Assembly: GCA_017432825.1 (NCBI GenBank)
Contig: JAFRIJ010000004.1
Span: 1-64,000, forward strand
Length of the DNA stretch: 64,000 nt
Source of the DNA: Bacilli bacterium
GTDB lineage: Bacteria > Bacillota_I > Bacilli_A > RF39 > UBA660
Direction of reading: 5' to 3'
In this document: positions 25,987-35,387 of the stretch, piece after piece
How the letters are laid out: each line of letters begins with the position of its first letter
How positions within the stretch are numbered: position 1 is the stretch's first letter
Made by a program: the position numbers and the translations under genes
Notes under the pieces: generated by a model
Databases searched by the model: none
What the model saw: only the letters and a program-made list of their open reading frames with translations
What the model was told of the DNA's origin: nothing

Positions 25987-25992
25987 TATAAT
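25987..25992 (+). promoter_or_regulatory. -10 element of sepF
   Basis: TATAAT 20 nt before the sepF ATG, with no strong -35. Confidence 0.45.
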
Positions 25993-26012
25993 CAAAGATA
26001 GGAGATGAAATA

Positions 26013-26432
26013 ATGGCTTTAAGTAAATTTAAAAAGATGTTAGTAGATGATGAATATGATGATGATAATGAAGAAGAAGAAACAAAAGAAACAAAATCAA
26101 AATCAAAAGTAGTATCAACACCTGGAAATATAAGTGGTAAAATGATATTATTAGAACCACGTGCATATTCAGAATCTCAACAAATAGCAGACCATTTAAA
26201 AAAGAAAAATACAGTAGTAGTAAATATGAAAAGAGTAACTCCTGATCAAGCTAAAAGAATAGTAGATTTCTTAAGTGGTACAGTATACGCTCTAGAAGGT
26301 GATTTGCAAAAAATAGGAGCAGGAATATTCCTATGTACACCAAAGAATGTAGATGTAGAAGGTGCTATTACTGATGACGAAGATAAAGCAAAGAGTAAAA
26401 AGAGTACAGATGATAATTATATAGAGTGGTAA
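26013..26432 (+). CDS. sepF: Cell division protein SepF
   Basis: A 139-residue SepF, a membrane-tethered protein that aligns FtsZ filaments in the division ring. An acidic linker ([13 protein letters not shown]) joins the N-terminal amphipathic start to the SepF core ([64 protein letters not shown]). The ylm-divIVA neighbourhood is reduced here to sepF-divIVA-ileS. Confidence 0.95.
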   Translation: MALSKFKKMLVDDEYDDDNEEEETKETKSKSKVVSTPGNISGKMILLEPRAYSESQQIADHLKKKNTVVVNMKRVTPDQAKRIVDFLSGTVYALEGDLQKIGAGIFLCTPKNVDVEGAITDDEDKAKSKKSTDDNYIEW

Positions 26433-26448
26433 GAAAAGTGGTGTAATT

Positions 26449-26901
26449 ATGAAACGCTTTAGCATTGTAAATAACGGATATAATATTGAAGAAGTAAACG
26501 AATTTATCGATTTAGTAATAAAAAGATTAGAACAATTAAGTGCTGATAATAGTAATTATTTAATTCAATTAGACGAATTAAGACGTCAAGTAGAAATAGA
26601 AAAAAATAAAGATAAAGAAACAAATAATAATGATACAGAAAACAAAGTAACTAAAGCACTTATAGCAGCACAAGAAACAACAGATAAAATGAAAGAATTG
26701 GCTAAAGAAGAAGCTGATTTGATATTAAGAGAAGCAAAAGAAAATGCTAATGCCATAATCCACGAAGCTCTAATAGATGCAGAAAAGAAAGAACAAGAAT
26801 ATGAATTGTTAAAAAAAGATTATAATGTCTATAAAACTAAAATAGAAACTTTAGTAAAAGCACAACTAGAATTATTAGAAAGTAATAAAGAAGATAAATA
26901 A
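26449..26901 (+). CDS. divIVA: DivIVA-domain protein
   Basis: A 150-residue coiled-coil protein with a DivIVA-type N-terminus (RFSIVNNGYNIEEVNEFIDLVIKRLEQL) that binds curved membrane, then a long heptad region rich in Ala, Glu and Lys. DivIVA proteins mark poles and septa and recruit division or wall enzymes. The position between sepF and ileS is the conserved one. It is shorter than Bacillus DivIVA, and GpsB-like roles are also possible. Confidence 0.87.
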   Translation: MKRFSIVNNGYNIEEVNEFIDLVIKRLEQLSADNSNYLIQLDELRRQVEIEKNKDKETNNNDTENKVTKALIAAQETTDKMKELAKEEADLILREAKENANAIIHEALIDAEKKEQEYELLKKDYNVYKTKIETLVKAQLELLESNKEDK

Positions 26902-26904
26902 ATA

Positions 26905-26933
26905 TTGACTTTTATTTTCTTTTTTTCTATAAT
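26905..26933 (+). promoter_or_regulatory. Sigma-A promoter of the ileS T-box transcript
   Basis: TTGACT, 17-nt gap, TATAAT. Confidence 0.75.
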
Positions 26934-26949
26934 AAACTAGTATTTATTT

Positions 26950-27157
26950 TAAAGCACATGTTGAAGACGATATTTAATAACACTTATAGAGAGTCTATGG
27001 TTGGTGAAAATAGATAAGTTAGTTAAATATAGATCACTTCAGAAGTGAGTTTCCGATATGTAGGAAATATCCGGATATAATCCGTTATCAAAATAAGAGC
27101 ACTTATGTGAATTAAGGTGGTACCGCGGTTATTCGTCCTTAAACTTAAGTGTTTTTT
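26950..27157 (+). ncRNA. T-box riboswitch (isoleucine)
   Basis: A T-box leader that senses uncharged tRNA-Ile. AGAGAGTC and GGTTGGTGAAAATAG mark the distal part of stem I. The specifier is the Ile codon ATC at 27033-27035. The T-box AAGGTGGTACCGCGG lies at 27114-27128, with TGGT able to pair with the ACCA end of tRNA-Ile. A terminator stem formed by CACTT...TTAAGG and CCTTAA...AAGTG is followed by seven T (27152-27158). Uncharged tRNA-Ile would favour readthrough into ileS. Confidence 0.92.
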
Positions 27158-27176
27158 TATATTATTAGGAGGAATT

Positions 27177-30100
27177 ATGAAAAAATTTGAAAGTTTAGAA
27201 AAAAAGACTGCTTATGAAGTAGAAAGTAAAATTCTAGAAAAATGGAAGAAAATGGATATTCTAAAAAAGACAACAGAAAATAGAGATGATAAGGATAGCT
27301 TTGTATTTTATGATGGTCCAATATATGCTAATGCTAAACCAGGAATACACCATGTCTTTGCCAAAACAATAAAAGATTCATTTTGTAAATATAAAGTAAT
27401 GCAAGGATATAAAGTATTAAGAAAAATAGGACTTGATACCCATGGATTACCAATAGAAGTAAACGTAGAAAAGAAATTAGGATTTAATTCAAAGTCAGAT
27501 ATAGAAAAATTTGGTATAGAAAATTTTTGCCGTGAATGTAATAATGAAACAGCATCTAATATAGATGAAGTTAAAAAAGTAACAGATATGATGGGGCAAT
27601 TTATAGACTGTGACAATCCATATATAACATGTGAAAATGATTACATAGAGTCTGAGTGGTGGATTATTAAAGAAATGGATAAAAAAGGATTAATCTATCA
27701 CGGAAATAAAGTATTATGGTATTGTCCTAGATGTGGAACAGAATTATCTTCAAATGAAGTATCACAGGGGTATCAAGAAGATTCAGTTAATTCTATAATA
27801 ATACCATTTAAAAAGAAAGATGAAGATGTATATTTTTTAGTATGGACTACAACACCATGGACACTAATAGCAAACGTTGGTTTATGTGTAAACCCATCTT
27901 TAGAATATAATTTAGTAGAATCAATGGGATATAAATTTATATTAGCTAATTCTTTAATTAATAAAGTATTAGGTGATGATGTAAAAATAATTGAGTCTTA
28001 TAAAGGTAAAGATTTAGTAGGATTAAAATATGAACAATTAATGCCTTTTGTTAAAGTAGAAGGAAAGTGTTTTGAGGTAATATCTGATAACTATGTAAGT
28101 GATTCTGATGGTACAGGAATAGTACATATAGCACCAGCATATGGTGAAGACGATAACAGAGTATGCCGCGAAAATAACGTAGGATTTGTAAATCCAGTAG
28201 GTCCAGATGGCTGTTATACAGAAGGACCATGGAAAGGTAGACTAGTTACAGATAAAGAATTAGAAATAGATATAATTAAATGGTTAAAAGAAAATGATAA
28301 ACTATTTAAGAAAATAAAAATAAATCACGATTATCCACACTGTTGGAGATGTAAAAGCGCACTAATATCATATCCAAAACCAGCATGGTACGTAAAAACA
28401 ACTGCCTATAAAGATAAAATAATTGAAGCAAATAAAAAAATTAATTGGTTCCCAGAGTTTGTTGGAGAAAAAAGATTTGCTAATTGGCTAGACAATATGG
28501 TTGATTGGGGAATATCAAGAAATAGATACTGGGGATGTCCTATGCCTATATGGGAATGTTCTTGTGGACATAAAGAAGTAATAGGAAGTAGAAAAGAATT
28601 ACAAGAAAAATTAATTGAAAAAGTAGATGTTAATAAAATAGAATTACATAGACCATATGTAGATGAACTACATTTGACATGTCCAAAGTGTAAAAAAGAA
28701 ATGACACGTGTTAAAGATGTAATGGATGTATGGTTTGATTCAGGAGCAATGCCATATGCTCAATATCATTATCCATTTGAAAATAAAGAATTATGGGATT
28801 CACAATTTCCAGCAGACTTTATTGCAGAAGGAGTAGACCAAACTAGAGGATGGTTCTATGTATTATTAGTAATATCAACAATATTATCAGGAGAATCTAG
28901 TTTTAAAAATGTCGTAGTAAATGATATGATGTTAGACGCTAATGGTAAGAAAATGAGTAAGTCTTTGGGAAATATTATAGATCCTGTAGAAATAATGCAA
29001 AAATATGGAGCAGATGCTATAAGATTCTATATGTTATATGTTTCACCAGTATGGACACCATTAAAATTTGATGAAGAAGGAATTAAAGAAGTACATAGTA
29101 AATTCTTTAATCCATTAAAAAACACATACACTTTCTTTCAAACATACGCTAATATTGATAAAATTGATATTAATAAATGTAATGTAAAAGTAGAACTAAG
29201 AGAAGAAATAGATAAATGGTTATTATCTAAATATAATAAACTAGTTAGCAATGTAACAAATGATATGGATAATTACGATTTAAATCAAGCAACAAGAAGA
29301 ATAACAAAATTTGTATCAGATGATTTATCTAACTGGTACATAAGAAGAAATAGAAATAGATTCTGGGCAAGCGACTTAGATAATTCTAAAAAATCAGTTT
29401 ATATAACAACATATGAAGTATTAACAGGATTATGTAAATTATGCGCTCCAATAATTCCATTTACAACAGAAGAATTATTTACAAAATTAACAGATAAAGA
29501 GTCTGTTCATCTAGAAGATTATCCAGTAGCAAATACAAGTTTAATAGATGAAAAACTAGAAGAAAAGATGGATTTAATAATTGAATTAATATCTTTAGGA
29601 AGAAATGCTAGAGAAGAATCTAAAATAAAAGTAAGACAACCAATACAAAGTGTAATATTAGATAAAAAAATAGAACCAATTATTAAGGATATAGATGAAT
29701 TAATTAAAGAAGAATTAAATGTAAAAGAAATAATCTATCTTGATGACTTATCAGAATACATGAATATAGAATATAAACCAAACTTCAAAGTATGTGGACG
29801 TATATTTGGTAAAGATATGTCTAGATTTACAGAATATCTAACTACAATATCATCTGAAGAATTAAAACTATTAAATGAAGATAAACTAGAAATATCATTA
29901 AATGGAACAGATTATAAATTACAATCTGATTACATAGAAACTAGAATTAATTCTAAAGAAGGATATGATGTAGCAGTAGAAAATAATAACCTAATAATAT
30001 TAAATACTAAATTAACTCCTGAATTAATAGGAGAAGGATTAGCTAGAGAAACTATATCTAAAATACAAAACATAAGAAAATCTAATGATTATGAAATAAT

Positions 30101-30281
30101 GGATAGAATAATTATTCATTATAGTAGTAATGAAGAATATACAAATTCTATAAATAATTATTTAGACTTTATAAAGAAAGAAACCCTAGCAAATGACATA
30201 ATTAAAGAAGATAATATAGATAACATAATAGATATTAATGATTATAAAGTAGGAATTAAATTAGAAAGAGTGGATAAATAA
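27177..30281 (+). CDS. ileS: Isoleucyl-tRNA synthetase, type 2
   Basis: A 1034-residue enzyme charging tRNA-Ile. The HIGH-type motif is GIHHV in the context KPGIHHVFAKTIKD, and KMSKS occurs in GKKMSKSLGN. The start FESLEKKTAYEVESKILEKWKK, the segment GLDTHGLPIEVNVEKKLG and a CPRCGTELS motif match the eukaryote-like type-2 IleRS rather than the Bacillus type-1 enzyme. Type-2 enzymes are generally insensitive to mupirocin. The ATG at 27177 after AGGAGG is used; upstream in-frame codons lie in the T-box terminator. Confidence 0.96.
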   Translation: MKKFESLEKKTAYEVESKILEKWKKMDILKKTTENRDDKDSFVFYDGPIYANAKPGIHHVFAKTIKDSFCKYKVMQGYKVLRKIGLDTHGLPIEVNVEKKLGFNSKSDIEKFGIENFCRECNNETASNIDEVKKVTDMMGQFIDCDNPYITCENDYIESEWWIIKEMDKKGLIYHGNKVLWYCPRCGTELSSNEVSQGYQEDSVNSIIIPFKKKDEDVYFLVWTTTPWTLIANVGLCVNPSLEYNLVESMGYKFILANSLINKVLGDDVKIIESYKGKDLVGLKYEQLMPFVKVEGKCFEVISDNYVSDSDGTGIVHIAPAYGEDDNRVCRENNVGFVNPVGPDGCYTEGPWKGRLVTDKELEIDIIKWLKENDKLFKKIKINHDYPHCWRCKSALISYPKPAWYVKTTAYKDKIIEANKKINWFPEFVGEKRFANWLDNMVDWGISRNRYWGCPMPIWECSCGHKEVIGSRKELQEKLIEKVDVNKIELHRPYVDELHLTCPKCKKEMTRVKDVMDVWFDSGAMPYAQYHYPFENKELWDSQFPADFIAEGVDQTRGWFYVLLVISTILSGESSFKNVVVNDMMLDANGKKMSKSLGNIIDPVEIMQKYGADAIRFYMLYVSPVWTPLKFDEEGIKEVHSKFFNPLKNTYTFFQTYANIDKIDINKCNVKVELREEIDKWLLSKYNKLVSNVTNDMDNYDLNQATRRITKFVSDDLSNWYIRRNRNRFWASDLDNSKKSVYITTYEVLTGLCKLCAPIIPFTTEELFTKLTDKESVHLEDYPVANTSLIDEKLEEKMDLIIELISLGRNAREESKIKVRQPIQSVILDKKIEPIIKDIDELIKEELNVKEIIYLDDLSEYMNIEYKPNFKVCGRIFGKDMSRFTEYLTTISSEELKLLNEDKLEISLNGTDYKLQSDYIETRINSKEGYDVAVENNNLIILNTKLTPELIGEGLARETISKIQNIRKSNDYEIMDRIIIHYSSNEEYTNSINNYLDFIKKETLANDIIKEDNIDNIIDINDYKVGIKLERVDK

Positions 30282-30296
30282 CTATTCATTCTTTTT
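30254..30296 (+). repeat. Direct repeat copy A (ileS 3' end plus terminator)
   Basis: 43 nt covering the last nine ileS codons and its terminator. It is repeated with two mismatches at 31348-31390, so the two copies bracket the two HAD genes. Confidence 0.85.
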
Positions 30297-30297
30297 T
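30265..30297 (+). terminator. ileS terminator
   Basis: AAAGAGTGGATA/TATTCATTCTTT stem (wobble pairs allowed) with a 6-nt loop and a T-run, starting in the last ileS codons. Confidence 0.7.
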
Positions 30298-30317
30298 AAT
30301 ATATTATAAAAAAGGTG

Positions 30318-30345
30318 TTGACAAATAATGTAAAAAATATACAAT
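30318..30345 (+). promoter_or_regulatory. Sigma-A promoter
   Basis: TTGACA, 16-nt gap, TACAAT, 29 nt before the first HAD gene. Confidence 0.7.
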
Positions 30346-30374
30346 AATTTAAAGAAATATAAAAAGGAGAAAAC

Positions 30375-30815
30375 ATGAATAAGCAATTTTTTATAGATCA
30401 CGAGCCAGCTCAATGTACTTTAAGCGGAATCCCAAAACAAAAAAAAATCATAGAAAATATAATAAATGAATTAGGCTTAGTATGTAGTATTAAAATAGCA
30501 AGTAATAATATTTTTTTAAAAGACGAAATATTAGAAAAAACAAATATATACTGTGATATCGTAAATATAAATACTGATAAAGAGAATGCTGCAATATATT
30601 TAATGAAGATACTGAATATTACGCCAACACAAGCAATGGTAATATGTGATGGAATAAATGATTTGAAGTTATTCAATCTGGTAAAACATAGAATTGCCAT
30701 GGAAAATGCAGTTGAAGATATAAAAAAGCAAGCTACATTTATAACAGATTCAAATAACAATGAAGGAGTAAAAAAAGTATTAAAAAAAGTATTAAAAAAT
30801 GGAGTGTGTGATTAA
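30375..30815 (+). CDS. Truncated HAD-family (Cof-like) protein lacking motif I
   Basis: A 146-residue protein matching only the C-terminal half of Cof-type HAD phosphatases: NTDKENAAIYLMKILNITPTQAMVICDGINDLKLFNLVKHRIAMENAVEDIKKQATFITDSNNNEGV holds the motif IV region. The N-terminal DxD nucleophile motif is absent, and the usual GD of motif IV reads CDGIND. It begins at ATG after AAAAGGAG with its own promoter, so it is expressed as is. It is likely catalytically dead or a remnant, and could act with the HAD protein encoded 1 nt downstream. Confidence 0.7.
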   Translation: MNKQFFIDHEPAQCTLSGIPKQKKIIENIINELGLVCSIKIASNNIFLKDEILEKTNIYCDIVNINTDKENAAIYLMKILNITPTQAMVICDGINDLKLFNLVKHRIAMENAVEDIKKQATFITDSNNNEGVKKVLKKVLKNGVCD

Positions 30816-30816
30816 A

Positions 30817-31353
30817 ATGAAAATAGGTATTGATATGGATAACACTATTTGTTCAACAATAGAAAAAATAAATGAATATCAAAAAAAGTATATTGAAAAA
30901 GAAAAAATTACACTAGAAGAACTATGGAACACGAAAGAACACAAAGAAAAGTTCTTAAAAAAATATTTAGAAAGAATATATAACGAAGCAAAACTAAAAG
31001 AAAACGCCAATTCAACCATAAATAAATTAAAAGAATGTGGTTATAAAATATACATAATTACAGCAAGAAGTGAAAAATATGTTTCAAATATTTATAACAT
31101 TATAAATAATTACTGTACAAAGAATAATTTTACAATTGATGGTATATTTATAGATGCAAAAGATAAAGCTGATATATGTAAAAAAAACAAAATTAACATA
31201 ATGATAGAAGATAATAAATATAATTTTGACAAACTAACTGATAATAATATTAAAACAATTTTATACGATGAAAATAACACATATAACGAAATTGATAATA
31301 GAATTAATTCCTGGAATGAATATACAAAAATAATTGATATTATTAATAATTAA
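30817..31353 (+). CDS. HAD-superfamily 5'-nucleotidase-like protein (NT5C type)
   Basis: A 178-residue HAD hydrolase of the 5'(3')-deoxyribonucleotidase type. The nucleophile motif is IGIDMDNTIC near the N-terminus, motif II is YIITARS, and the closing acidic motif is IMIEDNKYNF. It would dephosphorylate a nucleotide or similar small phosphate. The start at 30817 lies 1 nt after the stop of the truncated HAD gene. Both genes lie between two copies of the ileS 3' end. Confidence 0.8.
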   Translation: MKIGIDMDNTICSTIEKINEYQKKYIEKEKITLEELWNTKEHKEKFLKKYLERIYNEAKLKENANSTINKLKECGYKIYIITARSEKYVSNIYNIINNYCTKNNFTIDGIFIDAKDKADICKKNKINIMIEDNKYNFDKLTDNNIKTILYDENNTYNEIDNRINSWNEYTKIIDIINN

Positions 31354-31390
31354 ATTAGAAAGAGTGAATAAATAATTATTCATTCTTTTT
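31348..31390 (+). repeat. Direct repeat copy B (ileS tail remnant plus terminator)
   Basis: Differs from copy A at two of 43 positions. Read in the ileS frame it encodes IKLERVNK followed by a stop, against IKLERVDK in ileS, although no ileS gene precedes it here. Confidence 0.85.
31359..31390 (+). terminator. Terminator after the HAD pair
   Basis: AAAGAGTGAATA/TATTCATTCTTT stem with a 6-nt loop and a T-run; the second copy of the ileS terminator. Confidence 0.75.
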
Positions 31391-31391
31391 A

Positions 31392-31400
31392 TGTTATAAT
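31392..31400 (+). promoter_or_regulatory. Extended -10 promoter
   Basis: TGTTATAAT immediately after the T-run of repeat copy B, for the CYTH gene. Confidence 0.6.
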
Positions 31401-31418
31401 TTATTAAAGGAGTATATT

Positions 31419-32060
31419 ATGGAAACAGAAATAAGATTTTATTATTCACTCGAAAGTGAAGAAAAAATAATTAATAAACTAAAAAAGATAAAAGAATTAG
31501 AATATGATGATAAATATTATGAAACAACAGAACAATATAATCATCCAATGAAAGAATATGATTTTTATACTAAAGAAATAGATGGAAGATTTAGAATAAG
31601 AAAGACCCAAAGTGATAATATTTCTAAATGTATGATTACCTGGAAAAAAAGATTACCAAATAGCGATACTCAAATTCATGAGGAAGAAGAAGTAGAAGTA
31701 TCTATAAATATAGATGAATATGATAAATTAATATACTTATTAAATAATGTATTACATATGAAATTAGTAGAAAAATATGAAAGATATAGAACCATATTTC
31801 ATAATAAAGATATAGAAATAGCAGTAGATAAATATCCATTCGGAATAGCATTAGAAATAGAAAATAAAAGTAAAAATAAAAATCCAAAAGAAGTAGTAGA
31901 ATATTGGATTAATAAAATAGGATTAAATATAAAAGATTCATACCCATTATCATGGGATGATAAATATTCTGAATTATGTAAAGAACAAAATATGAAAGTA
32001 GAAAATATTGTAACTTATGATAAAGATATGCCTAAAGAAAATAATAAATTTATGTTATAA
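31419..32060 (+). CDS. CYTH-domain phosphatase/cyclase
   Basis: A 213-residue CYTH (class IV adenylate cyclase / thiamine-triphosphatase) protein. The family's charged tunnel is seen in [44 protein letters not shown] and [15 protein letters not shown]. These enzymes bind triphosphates with divalent metal; triphosphatase activity is the commonest role in bacteria. VTC domains share the same tunnel fold, so the window holds two members of that superfamily. The eno promoter overlaps its stop codon. Confidence 0.87.
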   Translation: METEIRFYYSLESEEKIINKLKKIKELEYDDKYYETTEQYNHPMKEYDFYTKEIDGRFRIRKTQSDNISKCMITWKKRLPNSDTQIHEEEEVEVSINIDEYDKLIYLLNNVLHMKLVEKYERYRTIFHNKDIEIAVDKYPFGIALEIENKSKNKNPKEVVEYWINKIGLNIKDSYPLSWDDKYSELCKEQNMKVENIVTYDKDMPKENNKFML

Positions 32061-32061
32061 T
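32053..32061 (+). promoter_or_regulatory. Extended -10 promoter overlapping the CYTH stop codon
   Basis: TGTTATAAT built from the last codons and TAA of the CYTH gene, 18 nt before eno. Confidence 0.6.
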
Positions 32062-32079
32062 GTTTATGGAGGAATAAAG

Positions 32080-33309
32080 ATGAAAATAAAAAATGTAATT
32101 GGAAGACAAATATTAGATTCAAGAGGAAACCCTACTGTAGAAGTAGACGTAATATTAGATAATGGTGTATTAGGTAGAGCAGCTGTACCTAGTGGAGCTT
32201 CCACAGGAGAAAGAGAAGCCTTAGAATTAAGAGATGGTGGAACAGAATATATGGGTAAAGCTGTAACAAAAGCAGTTTCTAATGTAAATGGTCCATTAAG
32301 AGAATTAGTAATAGGAATGGATGCAGAAAATCAACAAGAACTAGATTATGCTATGATTAAGGCTGATGGAACTGAAACAAAATCTAAATATGGAGCTAAT
32401 GCCATATTAGGAATATCAATGGCAGCATTAAAAGCATCAGCAATCGAAAAAGGACTACCTTTATATAAATATATAGGTAATGGTACTACATTACCAAAAC
32501 CAATGATGAATATCTTAAATGGTGGAGCTCATGCTGATAATAAATTAGATTTTCAAGAGTTTATGATAATACCTGAAAGAGATACAATTAAAGAAAGAAT
32601 AAGAGTAGGAAGTGAAGTATTTCATAATTTAAAAGCTGTATTAAAAGAAAGAGGATTACATACTGGTGTAGGTGACGAGGGAGGATTTGCCCCAGATTTA
32701 GAAAGTAATAAAGAAGGATTTGAATTAATAATAGAAGCAATAAAAAGAGCAGGATATATCCCAGGTAAAGATGTAAATCTAGCAATAGATGTAGCAGCAA
32801 GTGAATTTTATAAAGATGGTAAATATAATTTAGTAGGAGAAAATAGAAGCCTAACTACTGATGAATTAATAGATTTCTATGTTGAATTAGTAAATAAATA
32901 TCCAATAATCTCTATAGAAGATCCAGTAGATGAAAACGATTGGGAAGGCTTTACTAAAATAACAGAAAAACTAGGTGATAAAATTCAATTAGTAGGAGAT
33001 GACTTATTTGTAACTAACAAGAAATGTCTACAAATGGGAATAGATAAACACGCTGGTAATGCTATATTATTAAAAGTAAATCAAATAGGTACAATAACAG
33101 AAACACTAGAAACAATAGAATTAGCAAGAAATAATGGTTATAAAACAATAATTTCTCATAGAAGTGGAGAAACAGAAGATACAACAATAGCAGACTTAGC
33201 AGTAGGTCTTAATCTAGGACAAATTAAAACAGGATCTATGTCAAGAACAGATAGAATCTGTAAATATAATCAACTAATTAGAATAGAAGAAGACCTAGAA
33301 AATAAATAA
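32080..33309 (+). CDS. eno: Enolase
   Basis: A 409-residue enolase that converts 2-phosphoglycerate to phosphoenolpyruvate. [50 protein letters not shown], the metal-binding acidic residues in [21 protein letters not shown] and [10 protein letters not shown], catalytic Lys in LLKVNQIGT and [17 protein letters not shown] are all present. It is about 20 residues shorter than typical enolases, with no catalytic block missing. The ATG at 32080 follows GGAGG. Confidence 0.96.
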   Translation: MKIKNVIGRQILDSRGNPTVEVDVILDNGVLGRAAVPSGASTGEREALELRDGGTEYMGKAVTKAVSNVNGPLRELVIGMDAENQQELDYAMIKADGTETKSKYGANAILGISMAALKASAIEKGLPLYKYIGNGTTLPKPMMNILNGGAHADNKLDFQEFMIIPERDTIKERIRVGSEVFHNLKAVLKERGLHTGVGDEGGFAPDLESNKEGFELIIEAIKRAGYIPGKDVNLAIDVAASEFYKDGKYNLVGENRSLTTDELIDFYVELVNKYPIISIEDPVDENDWEGFTKITEKLGDKIQLVGDDLFVTNKKCLQMGIDKHAGNAILLKVNQIGTITETLETIELARNNGYKTIISHRSGETEDTTIADLAVGLNLGQIKTGSMSRTDRICKYNQLIRIEEDLENK

Positions 33310-33351
33310 AATTGTTAATGAATTGTTAAATATAATGCAAATAAACTCTAA

Positions 33352-33388
33352 AAATGTTATATTCATATAAAGGATATATCATTTTTTT
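33352..33388 (+). terminator. Rho-independent terminator of eno
   Basis: AAATGTTATAT/ATATATCATTT stem with one mismatch, an 11-nt loop and seven T. Confidence 0.65.
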
Positions 33389-33434
33389 AATAACAATTAG
33401 AATATAACATTAATCAAATTAGAGGTGATACAGA

Positions 33435-35330
33435 ATGGATTTAAAAGAATATCAATTAAAAAATGGGAAATTATCAATTAATGAACAAAAGTTAAGAGAT
33501 TTATATCTAAGAGATTTAGCTTTGGGAAATATTCAAGGACCACATGCAGGGCTTGCAAGCATAGACAAACCATGGCTAAAGCATTATAGCGAAGAAGCAA
33601 TAGATTTTGATCTTCCTAAATTGACAGCATATGATTTTATTCATAAAAGTAACGGAGATAAACTAGATTCATATGCAATTAATTTTTATGGCAATAGAAT
33701 AACTTATGAAGAGCTATTTAAAAAAATTAGCGAAGCAGAATTGGCATTTATAAAAATGGGAATAGAAAAGGGCGATTTTGTAACCTTTTGTATGCCAACA
33801 TTACCTGAAACAGTTTATTCATTTTATGCCCTAAACAAAATAGGAGCTGTATGTAATTTCATAGATTTAAGAATGAATAAAGAAAGAATTTTAAAATATA
33901 TAAATGATACAAATTCAAAATTAGTTGTTTCATTTAATGGTGTAAGTGAAAAAGTTTATAGCATATTAAAAGACTCTGCCGCAACAAAACTAATAGATGT
34001 TGATGTAACAGAATCACTAACCGGAGTTAAAAAGATACTATATAACCTAAAGGTTAAAAATAGATTTCAGTGCGATAAAAACGATACATTACCTTGGAAA
34101 GATTTAATCAAAGAAGGAAAGCAACTAGATAGAAGAGAAATGAATAAACACGCCTTTCTACATTATAATCCAGAAGTTCCTGCTGCAATTGTTTATACTG
34201 GTGGAACAACAGGAGAACCTAAAGGAGCAATACTTTCAAATAATAGCTTAAATATATCTGCAATACAATATGGGTTAGCAGACATTCCACGTGGATACAA
34301 CGATAGATTTTTAGATATAATGCCTCCATTTATTGCATATGGCTTGGTAAACGGAATTCATTTTCCAATCTCCTTAGGTATGGAAGATGTCTTAGTTCCT
34401 AAATTTACCCCAGAAGATTTCAGCCAACTTCTAAAAAAATATAGAACACCACATTTTGTAGGAATTCCACTACATTTTGAAAAATTAATGCATGATAAAA
34501 AATGTGAAAATTTAGATCTATCATTCATCAAAAATGCTGGCTGTGGAGGAGATACAATTCCTGAACTACTAGAAACGGAATTTAATGAGTTTTTAGCAAA
34601 GCATAACTGTACTCAAAAAATGAGAACTGGATATGGAATGACAGAAAATGCAGCTATGTCAATTTTAGACCTTAATAATACAGTATCAAAAGTTGGTAAA
34701 CTAGGTGTTCCACTACAAAAAATGAATATTGGTGTCTTTGATGAAAACGGAAATGAATTAGGATATAATGAAGTAGGAGAATTAAGAATATCATCTCCTT
34801 CCATTATTGATGGTTATTTTAATAATGAAGAGGAAACAAATAAAGCAATAATAACAATAAATAATGAGAGATGGATTAAAACAGGAGATATTGTAAGCAT
34901 CGACGAAGACGGATTTGTTAAAATAATTGGAAGAAAAAAAGATATGATTATTAGACCAGACGGACATAACGTATGGCCAGATTTAATAAGAAACAACTTA
35001 TTCTCATGTCCAATTATCAAAGATGTTTGTGTTATTGGAGTAAAATCAAAACACAATAAAATAGGAGAAATTCCAACCGCAGTAGTTGTTTTAAAAGATC
35101 CGCAAATGAATCAAGACGAAGCAAGACAACAAATATTTGAATACCAAAGTCACCTTCTAGGTGAAAGAGATGGAGTAAGTGAAATAAGATTTAGAAATGA
35201 ATTGCCATTAACTCCAATTGGGAAAATAGATGTTATGAAATTAACCGAAGAAGAGAATAAAAACTTGAGTAACGTTGATTTCAAAGAATTAACTAACAAT
35301 AAAGATAAAAAGAAAGTTTTAAAAATATAA
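33435..35330 (+). CDS. AMP-forming acyl ligase (ANL superfamily)
   Basis: A 631-residue class I adenylate-forming enzyme that activates a carboxylic acid as acyl-AMP, usually then loading CoA or a carrier protein. The P-loop is YTGGTTGEPKGA; GYGMTENAA, then KTGDIVSIDEDGFVKIIGRKKDMII (hinge), and the catalytic C-terminal Lys in TPIGKIDVMKL are present. The substrate cannot be read from sequence; length and arrangement fit medium- or long-chain acids. No carrier protein gene is adjacent. A hybrid sensor kinase follows after a terminator. Confidence 0.9.
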   Translation: MDLKEYQLKNGKLSINEQKLRDLYLRDLALGNIQGPHAGLASIDKPWLKHYSEEAIDFDLPKLTAYDFIHKSNGDKLDSYAINFYGNRITYEELFKKISEAELAFIKMGIEKGDFVTFCMPTLPETVYSFYALNKIGAVCNFIDLRMNKERILKYINDTNSKLVVSFNGVSEKVYSILKDSAATKLIDVDVTESLTGVKKILYNLKVKNRFQCDKNDTLPWKDLIKEGKQLDRREMNKHAFLHYNPEVPAAIVYTGGTTGEPKGAILSNNSLNISAIQYGLADIPRGYNDRFLDIMPPFIAYGLVNGIHFPISLGMEDVLVPKFTPEDFSQLLKKYRTPHFVGIPLHFEKLMHDKKCENLDLSFIKNAGCGGDTIPELLETEFNEFLAKHNCTQKMRTGYGMTENAAMSILDLNNTVSKVGKLGVPLQKMNIGVFDENGNELGYNEVGELRISSPSIIDGYFNNEEETNKAIITINNERWIKTGDIVSIDEDGFVKIIGRKKDMIIRPDGHNVWPDLIRNNLFSCPIIKDVCVIGVKSKHNKIGEIPTAVVVLKDPQMNQDEARQQIFEYQSHLLGERDGVSEIRFRNELPLTPIGKIDVMKLTEEENKNLSNVDFKELTNNKDKKKVLKI

Positions 35331-35345
35331 CTTTTCTTTTTTTTT
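35311..35345 (+). terminator. Rho-independent terminator
   Basis: AGAAAGTT/AACTTTTCT stem with one bulged base and a long T-run, starting in the last codons of the ligase gene. Confidence 0.75.
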
Positions 35346-35351
35346 GAAATA

Positions 35352-35360
35352 TGATATCAT
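35352..35360 (+). promoter_or_regulatory. Extended -10-like promoter
   Basis: TGATATCAT 28 nt before the hybrid kinase start. Confidence 0.45.
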
Positions 35361-35387
35361 TATTACATATGATAGGGAGTGGTTAAT

